NCBI RefSeq assembly: GCF_001467825.1
Contig: NZ_LNYK01000014.1
Coordinates: 43,208-97,688, forward strand
Direction: 5' to 3'
Length of the DNA stretch: 54,481 bases
From: Legionella londiniensis
GTDB taxonomy: Bacteria > Pseudomonadota > Gammaproteobacteria > Legionellales > Legionellaceae
In this document: positions 1 through 8,014 of the stretch, one piece after another
How the letters are laid out: each line of letters starts with the position of its first letter
How positions within the stretch are numbered: the first letter of the stretch is position 1
Position numbers and translations under genes: made by a program
Notes under the pieces: generated by a model
Database searches by the model: none
The model's input: the letters and a program-made list of their open reading frames with translations, nothing else
What the model was told of the DNA's origin: nothing

Positions 1-2086
1 TTGTTCAGGGAGAGCATCCATGATCGCGTTGCCCGTCGTTATCCACCAAAACAGATTTTACACGATGTATTCGATTTTCTGAAAGCCAAGCGTATTGAGA
101 TCCCTCGCTATAATCGATTTGCCCTGAGCATCACAGAGATAATCAGTGATTATGATAAACATCTGGTTCATTTGATTGAGGATCAATTATCCGATGGTCA
201 CAAAATCAGTTTGGATGCTCTTCTAAAAATAGATGATACTGATTCTTCTACCATTGCCAGACTTAAAACCATCAGTCACTCAAGAAAACCAAAGGAGATT
301 AAGAAAAGTATCGAGGATTTTCAACTTATCCAAAGTAATTATAATAATATTAGTCCCTTGTTGGACGGACTAAATCTGCATAATGACACAATAAAGCATT
401 ATGCAACCTGGGTTCGCAAGGCAAGTCTGTTTCAGATTAATCAGCTTCAGCGTGATAAACGCTATCTCCATATTATTTGTTTTCTGGTTCATCAATATCA
501 TTTAAGACAGGATATTTTTGCAGATATTTTACTCAACTGTGTGAAGGCAACTCAAAACGCCACTACAAAAAATGAAAAGGAACAGATCTTTAAACAGAAG
601 GACCAGCAAAAGGAAACCCTGCAATTATTATCAGATGCAAGAATATCCTATAAGGCTCAACTGAAAAAAATTGAAAAGCTGGCAACCTCGCCTGTATTAA
701 GTGATTCGGAGAAAGTTCAACAAATCAGGCTACTCCTTGAGGACTATCACCAACACCAGGAAATCTATCCACCGGAACCAAAGCTGGATGAATGTACAAA
801 ACAGGCATTTGATATCCCGGAAAATCAGGATGTTCCAGCCATTTTGGTAGCCATCAAACACTATCAGTCGAAAACAGGTAATGTAGGGAAAGAGGCGCCA
901 GTCGGCTTTTTATCTGAAAAGGAGCAGGCGGCACTCTATTCCAGTGAAGGTAAATTCAGGGTATCCCTTTATAAGGTTCTGCTGTATTTTTACACGGCAG
1001 ATGCTTTAAAAGCGGGTGTTATCAGTTTGAAACCAGCCTATCGCTACCTGTCACTGAAGAATTATTTACACCCAAAAGAACATTGGCAAGCTATCCTTAG
1101 CCAGCATTTATCAAAAAAATCCTGGTGAATTACATACATCAAGCGATGGGCGAAAAGTCAGCGTAGTTGTTGAGTCATTGAATGCCAATAAATCATTTAA
1201 ATATTTTGGAAGCGGCTCTGGCTCTTCACTTTATAGTTTTATTGATGAGCTGAACCGCCTGTTTTACACCACCTCTATCAGTAGCTCCGCGCGAGAGGCA
1301 GCCTATGTCGCCGATGGGTTATTACACAATCTTTCTATCAAAAGTACCATCCATTCTACTGATACACATGGCTATTCTGAAGCAATTTTTGGGATATTGA
1401 ACATGCTTGGGATTTATTTTGCGCCCAGAATAAAAAATCTGAAAAAGGCTACCTTATACAGTTTCAGTTCTCGCAGCACCTATGAAACCAAAGGATATAA
1501 AATACTACCACATCGCTATATCGACACAGATTTAATTAAGACCCATTGGGATGATATTTTGCGTTTGATGGTTACAATAAAACTTAAGGCAACCACTGCA
1601 TCCCAACTGTTTAAGCGCCTCAGTTCCTACTCCAAACAACACCCATTATACTGTGCCATCAAGGAATTTGGACGGATTATTAAAAGTCTGTTCATTCTTC
1701 GATATATTGATGATGTGGAATTACGACAGGCTGTTGAAAAACAGTTAAATCGCATTGAACTATCGAATAAATTCTCAAAAGCCATTCTGTTTGGTAACAA
1801 CCAGGAAATTCAATACAGCAGCAAGGAGGAACAAGAAATGGTTGTTGGTTGCCAGCGCTTAATCCAGAATGCAATTGTATTATGGAATGAGTTATATCTT
1901 TCGCAGAAATTGGCTCTGTTGGAGGATGAAGAAAGTAGGAAGACACTATTAACCGTTATTCGCAATGGATCGACTCTAATTTGGCATTATGTCAATTTGC
2001 ATGGGGAATATGATTTTACTCAGGATATTGAAGAGCAGAATATGTTGTTCGATATGGAGAAAATATTAACACTAAAAGTGGCATAG
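1..2086 (+). pseudogene. Tn3-family transposase, broken (5' part outside window)
   Basis: Remnant of a Tn3-family DDE transposase, which normally makes cointegrates during replicative transposition. Bases 1-1128 encode 375 residues of the middle part; the N-terminal DNA-binding domain would lie left of the window. The reading frame then stops, and the C-terminal catalytic domain continues in the next frame, readable from about 1118 (ORF proper 1178-2086, TTG start). All three catalytic residues are visible: Asp in an SSDG motif coded at 1145-1147, Asp in TDTHG at 1361-1363, and Glu in NRIEL at about 1757-1759. Their spacing (72 and 132 residues) fits the family. Between the two parts well over 100 residues are missing compared with full-length relatives of about 1000 residues, and the frames change at a run of seven A (1113-1119). 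The enzyme should therefore be dead. No terminal inverted repeat was recognised downstream. Confidence 0.88.
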
Positions 2087-2130
2087 GACATAATTGCTAC
2101 ACCCATTCTATGAAAAACTATTCATTCGAC

Positions 2131-2159
2131 TTGACACCCGTAACGTTATTGGTTACAGT
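2131..2159 (+). promoter_or_regulatory. Predicted sigma-70 promoter of higBA
   Basis: A perfect -35 box TTGACA (2131-2136) is followed after 17 bases by TACAGT (2154-2159), which matches four of six -10 consensus bases. The higB start lies 26 bases further on. An inverted repeat sits between the boxes and fits repression by HigA. Confidence 0.65.
2140..2156. promoter_or_regulatory. Candidate HigA operator
   Basis: GTAAC (2140-2144) and GTTAC (2152-2156) form a perfect inverted repeat with a 7-base spacer, lying within the -35/-10 spacer of the higBA promoter and touching the -10. Toxin-antitoxin operons are typically repressed by their antitoxin at such palindromes. That HigA is the binder is inference. 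Confidence 0.5.
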
Positions 2160-2185
2160 TTAAGTGTATGTAAAGCGGAATTTTC

Positions 2186-2464
2186 ATGATAAAAACAATA
2201 AAACATAAAGGGCTGGGTCGATTTTATCACACGGGTAGTCTCTCAGGGATACAGGCCCATCATGCAAGACGGTTGCAATTAATACTTACGCGGCTTGATG
2301 CAAGTGCTTGCCCTGAAGATATGGATTTACCAGGATTACACTTACATAAATTGAAGGGGCAGCTTAAAGATTTTTATTCTGTCACAGTGCAAGCAAATTG
2401 GCGAATTATTTTCCGATTTGAGAGCGATAATGCTTATGATGTCGACTATGTTGATTATCACTAG
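2186..2464 (+). CDS. higB: HigB/RelE-family toxin
   Basis: A 92-residue protein of the HigB branch of the RelE/ParE superfamily, ribosome-dependent mRNA endonucleases that cleave translated messages. The family pattern is visible: an N-terminal basic stretch, a central LHKLKG segment, and a C-terminal NWRIIFRF strand ending in a DVDYVDYH tail. Full length for the family. It precedes its antitoxin by 11 bases, the toxin-first order typical of higBA and the reverse of most toxin-antitoxin pairs. The ribosome-binding site is weak (GCGGAA). The pair lies just behind a broken Tn3 transposase, so it was probably a passenger of that element. Confidence 0.9.
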   Translation: MIKTIKHKGLGRFYHTGSLSGIQAHHARRLQLILTRLDASACPEDMDLPGLHLHKLKGQLKDFYSVTVQANWRIIFRFESDNAYDVDYVDYH

Positions 2465-2475
2465 GGAGGTTAAAA

Positions 2476-2763
2476 ATGTTTAATCCAGCGCATCCAGGTG
2501 AGGTTATACGTGAATTATGTATAGAGCCTTTGGGATTAACTGTCACAGAAGCTGCAAAAGCATTAGGTGTTACTCGGAAAACGCTTTCAGAGTTATTAAA
2601 TGGTCATTCTCGTATTAGTCCTGAAATGGCAATCAGGTTGAGTATTGCATTTAAGACCTCTGCAGAAAGTTGGATAAATCAACAAGCTAAATATGACTTA
2701 TGGCTTGCAGAAAAAAATCGCGGCCAACTTAAAGTGAAATGTCTTGTGAATCACGCGGCTTAA
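2476..2763 (+). CDS. higA: HigA-family antitoxin, XRE-type HTH
   Basis: A 95-residue antitoxin with a helix-turn-helix of the Cro/C1 (XRE) type at about residues 20-60, seen as [23 protein letters not shown] and a following helix. The HPGEVIRE opening is characteristic of HigA. It neutralises HigB by binding and represses the operon. A strong Shine-Dalgarno GGAGG lies 7 bases before the ATG. The C-terminus looks complete. The following UmuD fragment overlaps its end in another frame, suggesting the downstream junction was formed by deletion or recombination. Confidence 0.92.
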   Translation: MFNPAHPGEVIRELCIEPLGLTVTEAAKALGVTRKTLSELLNGHSRISPEMAIRLSIAFKTSAESWINQQAKYDLWLAEKNRGQLKVKCLVNHAA

Positions 2764-2774
2764 GACCCGTTAAA

Positions 2775-2987
2775 ATGTCATTGCCAGTTTGGGCTGGATA
2801 TGCGGTAAAACCCAAAATTGTGATTGCTGCGATTGATGGAGAACTGACAGTCAAGCGTTTATCCTGTAAAAACGGCAAGGTGCAATTATTAGCCCAAAAT
2901 CCACTTTACCAACCGATAGATATTACTGAAACCCAGGATCTAGTCATTTGGGGTGTGGTCACCCACGTCATCCATGAAACACAATAA
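2775..2987 (+). pseudogene. UmuD C-terminal fragment (S24/LexA-like)
   Basis: About 70 residues match the C-terminal part of UmuD, the SOS-regulated subunit of DNA polymerase V: an IVIAAIDGELTVKRL segment holding the catalytic Lys, a NPLYQPIDI segment, and an IWGVVTHVIHE ending. The N-terminal self-cleavage region and the catalytic Ser are absent, and no umuC follows. The open frame could start at 2739 (inside higA) or 2775, but the upstream residues do not look like UmuD. Likely a leftover of a umuDC pair lost when the mobile island decayed. Confidence 0.72.
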
Positions 2988-2998
2988 GGAGAGTTCTA

Positions 2999-4057
2999 AT
3001 GCGGAATGCAGCTTCAGGCGCACTGGCATTTCAGAAAAATGAATTTAAAAAAAGGCAAGCTTTGTTTCAGCAGTTGAACAAGCAGCAAGATCCCTCTGTC
3101 TTGTTTATTACCTGCTCAGATTCAAGGATAGATCCCAATTTAATTACACAGTCTGAGCCTGGTGAATTATTTGTTATCCGCAATGCCGGAAATATTATCC
3201 CCCCTTTTAACGGCAACCAGGCATCAGGTGAGGCAGCAACTATTGAATACGCGTTAACTGTTTTAAATGTCAGGGAAATTATCGTCTGCGGCCATTCGCA
3301 ATGCGGCGCCATGCAAGGACTGATTAATCCGGAAAGCCTTGAACATTTGCCATCTGTCAAATCCTGGCTGCGTCACTCGGAAAAAGCGCGCATGGGGCTT
3401 AATAAACATTCTACACAAGTTGAGCAATTAGCTGATGCAATAAAAACCAATGTTCTTGCGCAAATTGATCATTTGAAAACGTATCCCATAGTCCAGCAGA
3501 AAATTTCTATGGAAAAGCTCTCTGTACAGGGCTGGGTCTATGATATCAAATCGGGCAATATTTCTGCCTATGATGCGGCCAAAGAGGAGTTTTTGCCGTT
3601 AAAAAAAGCCATGCGGAATGACGTTGAGCGCAGTGAGGCGCGCATGAAATTACCTGCTATTGCACGCGCGGAAGCTGAAATATTTCTATCAAAATTAATC
3701 AAATGCGCTAATCTCAGAGATTTTTGTCATACTTTGCAGCTTGCGAGTCTTACAACACAAGATGCACAACGATTTATCTGGCATCAGATCAAAGAAACAG
3801 TCGCGATGCGATTATATGCCGAATACGCCCATCTTTTTAAAAGCGCAAATCATGAAACTTTTCTGGATTTACTGAAAATCGGAGAAAATACTCAATTCAG
3901 AACAATTGGCGTATCACAAAAATCCATGCAAAGTTCTGAAGGGTACCGGCAGTATTGCAGTCGAATTTTAGCGCAGGAAGGTTTATTTGCATCAAAGACG
4001 CAAAAAACTATTGAGACTCCACGAGAACACACTGCTCATCATAAGCCGCTTTTTTAA
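2999..4057 (+). CDS. Beta-class carbonic anhydrase with long C-terminal extension
   Basis: Residues 1 to about 207 form a beta-carbonic anhydrase, which interconverts CO2 and bicarbonate. The zinc ligands are visible: Cys39 and Asp41-Arg43 in CSDSR, and His99 and Cys102 in CGHSQCGA. A further ~145 residues follow that I do not recognise; ordinary beta enzymes are about 200-230 residues. The extension is mostly helical-looking and charged (many Lys, Glu, Arg), with no membrane segment, ending in a polar tail. No signal peptide is seen, so a cytosolic location is likely. A good ribosome-binding site (GGAGA, 7 bases before ATG) sits just after the UmuD fragment. The gene stands alone, facing the usp gene tail to tail. 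Confidence 0.9.
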   Translation: MRNAASGALAFQKNEFKKRQALFQQLNKQQDPSVLFITCSDSRIDPNLITQSEPGELFVIRNAGNIIPPFNGNQASGEAATIEYALTVLNVREIIVCGHSQCGAMQGLINPESLEHLPSVKSWLRHSEKARMGLNKHSTQVEQLADAIKTNVLAQIDHLKTYPIVQQKISMEKLSVQGWVYDIKSGNISAYDAAKEEFLPLKKAMRNDVERSEARMKLPAIARAEAEIFLSKLIKCANLRDFCHTLQLASLTTQDAQRFIWHQIKETVAMRLYAEYAHLFKSANHETFLDLLKIGENTQFRTIGVSQKSMQSSEGYRQYCSRILAQEGLFASKTQKTIETPREHTAHHKPLF

Positions 4058-4114
4058 TTTGTTCGGTGTTCTGATAAAACATTCAAAAAAAATTTAAAAA
4101 ATTCTGATGAGCAC

Positions 4115-5038
4115 TTATTCAACTGGTGAAACAAAACCCTTGGGTTTTAAAGCAAGTAAAGAGCAGTCAATTTCCTGTAAGATATTTTCCGCCGTATTTC
4201 CAATAAAAAATCCTGCAATCCCGGTTCGGGCTACAGTTCCCATAACTAAAATGTCAATTTTATTTTTTGAAACAATTAATGGAATTTCTGTATCAGGAGA
4301 GCCTTTGACCTGGTAAATTTCCAGACTGTCATCCATCCTTGCTTCCTTAATCAGTTTTTGCAATGCGTTGTAGTGTGTTGCTTTTTCATCTGCGTCTACA
4401 TTGATGCCGTATCTTCTTAGCCAATCTTTACCGGGTAAATAGTTTTCCATGGAAGAATCCCAGCAGGAGAGCACTTGTAAGTACGTATCAAAAAATTCGG
4501 AAAAGTATTGGGCTGCCTTCAACAGTTTTAAGGATAAATCATGTCCTGCCGGGTCATCAAAAAAAGGATCAATGGCCACGCCTATGCGGATATTCTGATA
4601 TGGATGTTTAGACGGTTTATGCAGCAGCACAGGACAAGGGCACTTATGCAAAAGCTCCATATCCAGCGCCTTAAAACCTTTTCGGCTCCGGCTCGATTCC
4701 ACGGCTTTAACAAGCAGATCAGATGAATGCTTTAGGACATATTGAATAATCCGCACATATTGGGCATTCCCCGCTGCCAATGCGATATTAACCTTTAATT
4801 TCTTTTTACCTAATTTTAAATCGGCTTTTGCATGCTCAATGGTTTCCTGCGTATGCTGAAACAGGTATTCTTCGTACGTTTCCTGATACTCTTGAAACTT
4901 TTTTGGAAGTACTGGGCAACTTATCAGGATATCCAAAGCGGCTTTATTCTCCCTTGCAAGGCGAATCGCTAACTTTAAGGCATCTACATCCTTGCCCAAT
5001 CCATGGCTAACAAAGAGAATGTTTTTAAACTGCCGCAT
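4115..5038 (-). CDS. Tandem-domain universal stress protein (UspE-like)
   Basis: A 307-residue protein with two UspA domains (about 1-143 and 148-300), the arrangement of UspE. The second domain has the ATP-binding signature: GTVARTG, then Gly-Asn-Thr in FIGNTAEN, preceded by the DILVMG strand. The first domain lacks a clear nucleotide loop, having LLVKAVESSRSR at that place, so only the C-terminal half probably binds ATP. Universal stress proteins accumulate in starvation and oxidative stress. Shine-Dalgarno AAGGAG lies 8 bases upstream of the ATG. A -10-like TATAAT lies at 5068-5073 on the minus strand, with only a poor -35. Confidence 0.88.
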   Translation of the reverse strand: MRQFKNILFVSHGLGKDVDALKLAIRLARENKAALDILISCPVLPKKFQEYQETYEEYLFQHTQETIEHAKADLKLGKKKLKVNIALAAGNAQYVRIIQYVLKHSSDLLVKAVESSRSRKGFKALDMELLHKCPCPVLLHKPSKHPYQNIRIGVAIDPFFDDPAGHDLSLKLLKAAQYFSEFFDTYLQVLSCWDSSMENYLPGKDWLRRYGINVDADEKATHYNALQKLIKEARMDDSLEIYQVKGSPDTEIPLIVSKNKIDILVMGTVARTGIAGFFIGNTAENILQEIDCSLLALKPKGFVSPVE

Positions 5039-5360
5039 GTCATTATCTCCTTAACCCCTCGTATTCAATTATAAAAATTTTTAGTTTTACGAAGTTCTTG
5101 CTTTATTCCTACAGTATAGGGCATATGGGGATTAAGCACCGCAACGACAAAAGCTCTGTCACAGTTTGCTTTTGAGGTCTATTGCTGTTTGATAAATCAC
5201 ATGCTTTAATGCCTGTGAGGCCACTTTTTGATAACCTTGGCCAGGCTGCAGAGCAGCTGTATCTTCGGATTTTGTTAAAATATCACATGAGTGATCATAG
5301 GCATTAGCGGCATAACACCTGGATTTCGACCCTGTTAAATAATATATAAATAAAGTTTTT
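5039..5360. other. Intergenic gap between divergent genes
   Basis: 322 bases between the divergent usp and SDR genes. It holds the usp ribosome-binding site and a -10-like TATAAT on the minus strand (5068-5073). Nearer the SDR gene there is a short inverted repeat, ATCAC/GTGAT with a 4-base spacer (5282-5295). No open frame of note, RNA gene or terminator was seen. Confidence 0.5.
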
Positions 5361-6242
5361 ATGAATAAAAAAGACTGTGTAGGTATATTTGGATTTGGCT
5401 ATTGTGCCGCTTTTTTAGCTTTTCTTTTAGGTAAAAAAAACATGAAGGTATTGGCTGCCAGCCGGCAGCCCAATCTATCTATGTCAGGGCATCTTGCCAA
5501 TCTTGAATTGATTGATTTCAGCCGAAAATCGGCAGAACGCGTTGCCAAGGAGTGCAATGCCATCCTTATTACCATCCCACCGGATGAGACGGGCCATGAT
5601 CCCGTGTTAAGGCAATTTGAGGATGTTTTTTTATCATTTTATGATAAATTTCAATGGGTTGGCTACTTATCTTCAACCGGAGTATATGGCGATCATCAAG
5701 GCCAATGGGTTGATGAAACATCTGAACTGTTATGCCCTTCCTCATCCGGCAAAAAAAGAATCAGTGCAGAGAAAGCCTGGCTGAACTTATATGAAAAATA
5801 TCGGTTGCCGGTACATATTTTTCGCCTGGCAGGAATTTATGGCCCTGCAAGATGCAGCATTGATAAGATTTTATCTGGTCGAAACTATAGCCTTTATAAA
5901 CCTAACCACGTTTTTTCAAGAATTCACGTAGAAGATATAGCAGGCGCTTTACTGTTGTCCATGCAAAATCCTGCTCCCGGTGAGATATATAATTTAAGCG
6001 ATGATTATCCTGCCGCTGTTCATGAGGTGGATGCCTTTGCTGCACGATTGCTTGGTCAAAGCGAACCTGAATTGATTCCTGTTGAACAAGCAGATCTTTC
6101 CGAACTGGGAAAAGAATTTTTCTTAGCCTGCAAGCGGGTCAGCGCTCATAAAATTAAATCGAGACTTGGGTTTACACTGAAATATCCAAGTTACCGTGAA
6201 GGGTTAGAAGCTATCCTTTCCGGTGATTCCAAAATGCCTTAA
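5361..6242 (+). CDS. NAD(P)-dependent epimerase/SDR family protein (YeeZ-like)
   Basis: An atypical short-chain dehydrogenase/epimerase of 293 residues. The N-terminal Rossmann fold is seen as IFGFGYCAAFLA (GxGxxA-type nucleotide-binding turn), followed by AILITIPPDE. The YLSSTGVYGDHQG segment carries the Ser/Thr-Tyr region, and FRLAGIYGPAR is typical of the epimerase group. Length and layout resemble E. coli YeeZ, whose substrate is unknown. There is no Tyr-x3-Lys pair in the usual spacing, so catalytic activity is uncertain. The stop codon overlaps that of the convergent GNAT-nitrilase gene (6239-6242, TTAA serving both). Confidence 0.8.
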   Translation: MNKKDCVGIFGFGYCAAFLAFLLGKKNMKVLAASRQPNLSMSGHLANLELIDFSRKSAERVAKECNAILITIPPDETGHDPVLRQFEDVFLSFYDKFQWVGYLSSTGVYGDHQGQWVDETSELLCPSSSGKKRISAEKAWLNLYEKYRLPVHIFRLAGIYGPARCSIDKILSGRNYSLYKPNHVFSRIHVEDIAGALLLSMQNPAPGEIYNLSDDYPAAVHEVDAFAARLLGQSEPELIPVEQADLSELGKEFFLACKRVSAHKIKSRLGFTLKYPSYREGLEAILSGDSKMP

Positions 6243-7801
6243 CGAACTTTCCATTTTACTGTGTACAAATCATGACGGCGGTCTTTTAAATTTAACACCG
6301 TACCGTGCGTGCGAGCTCTCTCTAAAGCACGTAAACTTAAGTCGGCAAATGAAACCATTTCCACATTGGGCGTTGTATCCGCCGCTATTCCGTCGCGGGC
6401 AAAAGAAAAATCACAAGGAGTAAAAATAGCGCTTTGAGCATACTGTATATCCATATTGATCACTCCCGGCAAGTTTCCGACATTACCTGCTATGACAACA
6501 TAAGCCTGATTTTCTATTGCCCTTGCCTGGGCACAATATCGAACTCGTAGATAACTTTGGCGCTCATCCGTGCAAAAGGGTACAAACAATATTTTTGCTC
6601 CCTGATTCGCTGCATGTCTTGCAAGCTCTGGAAATTCACAATCATAGCAAATCAACACAGCTATAGGCCCGCAGTCTGTCATGATGGTATGCAGCTCATT
6701 GCCGCCGTGAATATTCCACCAATAGCGTTCATTAGGTGTTGGGTGAATTTTTGCCTGCTCATGAATTTCTCCATTGCGCAAAAATACATAACTGATATTA
6801 AAGATGCCTTCTTTCATCTTCGTTGGATGGGAGCCGCCAATGATATTAATATTGTATTTGACGGCCATTAACGACATCAGATCAAGAAAGGGCTCACGGT
6901 ATTCGGTCAGCTTCAGGATGGAATCTTCAGGATTTAATGGTTTATTGTCAATAGACAACAGCTGCAAGGTAAATAATTCAGGAAACAGCACAAAATCAGC
7001 ATAATAATCAGCTACCACATCCACAAAATATTCTACATAATGCGCGAGCTCGGAAAAAGAATGCACGCGCCTTTGCATATATTGCACAAGGCTTACCCGC
7101 ACCCTGTCTACTATGCTTACATGATCTATAACATCTTGCCTTTGCGTTTCTTCTTCAGAAAGAACCGCTCTGTTTATCCATAAAAGATGTGCCGCATATC
7201 CTCTTGAGGGTTTATCAGAAGGCAAGTAATTGGGTAAAACGCCAATCACATCATACTGGTTACGAAGCTGAAACGATAAAACCGGGTCGCGAATTTCCTT
7301 ATTCTTAACGGCTTCAATATAATCTTCCACTTTCGGATATTTTTTGTAATGGCGGTGATAACCGGGAATACGTCCGCCAAAGACAATTCCTTTTAAACTT
7401 TCTGCCTTGCATAAACGCTTACGCGCGGTATAAAGCCTGTTGCCAATCCTTAATCCCCGATAATCCGGGTCAACACAAATTTCCATTCCGTATAAATAGT
7501 CACCCTCTGGATCATGTGTGGATGCAAACCCATGGCCTGTGATTTCATCCCAGGTATGCGGTTTTAGGGCAATATCACCACTGATTTTAAAGGTTGCGCA
7601 ATAGCCCACGATTTTATTGTCATACTCAACCACAAACTGCCCCTGAGGAAAGTGATTCATCTGGCCTCTTAAAGCAGCTTTCTGATAATTTTCCATGTAT
7701 TCGGGATAAGCGCGGCGCACCAGAGCCCGGATATTATCGATATCAGCGGGTCTTGCATTGCGCACGATGAGTTTTGGTTTGTTATCAACTGATTCTGCCA
7801 T
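6239..7801 (-). CDS. Bifunctional GNAT acetyltransferase / carbon-nitrogen hydrolase
   Basis: A 520-residue two-domain protein. Residues ~10-200 are a GNAT acetyltransferase domain: IRALVRRAYPEYM, a GMEICVDPDYRGLRIGNRL acetyl-CoA loop (RxxGxG/A type), then a long insertion. Residues ~220-515 are a nitrilase-superfamily amidase with the Glu-Lys-Cys triad visible: Glu in LFPELFT, Lys in QAKIHPT, Cys in ICYDCEFPE. The fusion is a known widespread family of unknown substrate; it may acylate and hydrolyse related amides. Soluble, no signal peptide. An AAGGA ribosome-binding site precedes the ATG. It converges with the SDR gene, sharing the stop region. Confidence 0.9.
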   Translation of the reverse strand: MAESVDNKPKLIVRNARPADIDNIRALVRRAYPEYMENYQKAALRGQMNHFPQGQFVVEYDNKIVGYCATFKISGDIALKPHTWDEITGHGFASTHDPEGDYLYGMEICVDPDYRGLRIGNRLYTARKRLCKAESLKGIVFGGRIPGYHRHYKKYPKVEDYIEAVKNKEIRDPVLSFQLRNQYDVIGVLPNYLPSDKPSRGYAAHLLWINRAVLSEEETQRQDVIDHVSIVDRVRVSLVQYMQRRVHSFSELAHYVEYFVDVVADYYADFVLFPELFTLQLLSIDNKPLNPEDSILKLTEYREPFLDLMSLMAVKYNINIIGGSHPTKMKEGIFNISYVFLRNGEIHEQAKIHPTPNERYWWNIHGGNELHTIMTDCGPIAVLICYDCEFPELARHAANQGAKILFVPFCTDERQSYLRVRYCAQARAIENQAYVVIAGNVGNLPGVINMDIQYAQSAIFTPCDFSFARDGIAADTTPNVEMVSFADLSLRALERARTHGTVLNLKDRRHDLYTVKWKVR

Positions 7802-8014
7802 GAATACTCATCCTTAAGTGTGCATGGTGGAAATGGCCAAATGACCTTGTTATAAAGCGGAACTTATAAATTATCAGTTTAACATAAGTTACCGTCATTA
7901 AGCAGTACAGCATATTTTAGATGAGCGCGGTTAAAAAGCAGTTTAATCCTTCTCATCAGGACCTACGCATGAAGGACGGCTTCCCAACGAGGAAGAAGAG
8001 AGAGAAAACAGCCT

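Noticed and set aside
1113-1119. Run of seven A in the transposase as a programmed frameshift site
   Set aside because: The flanking protein also lacks well over 100 residues compared with full-length relatives, so shifting the frame would not restore an intact enzyme. Mutation is the simpler reading.
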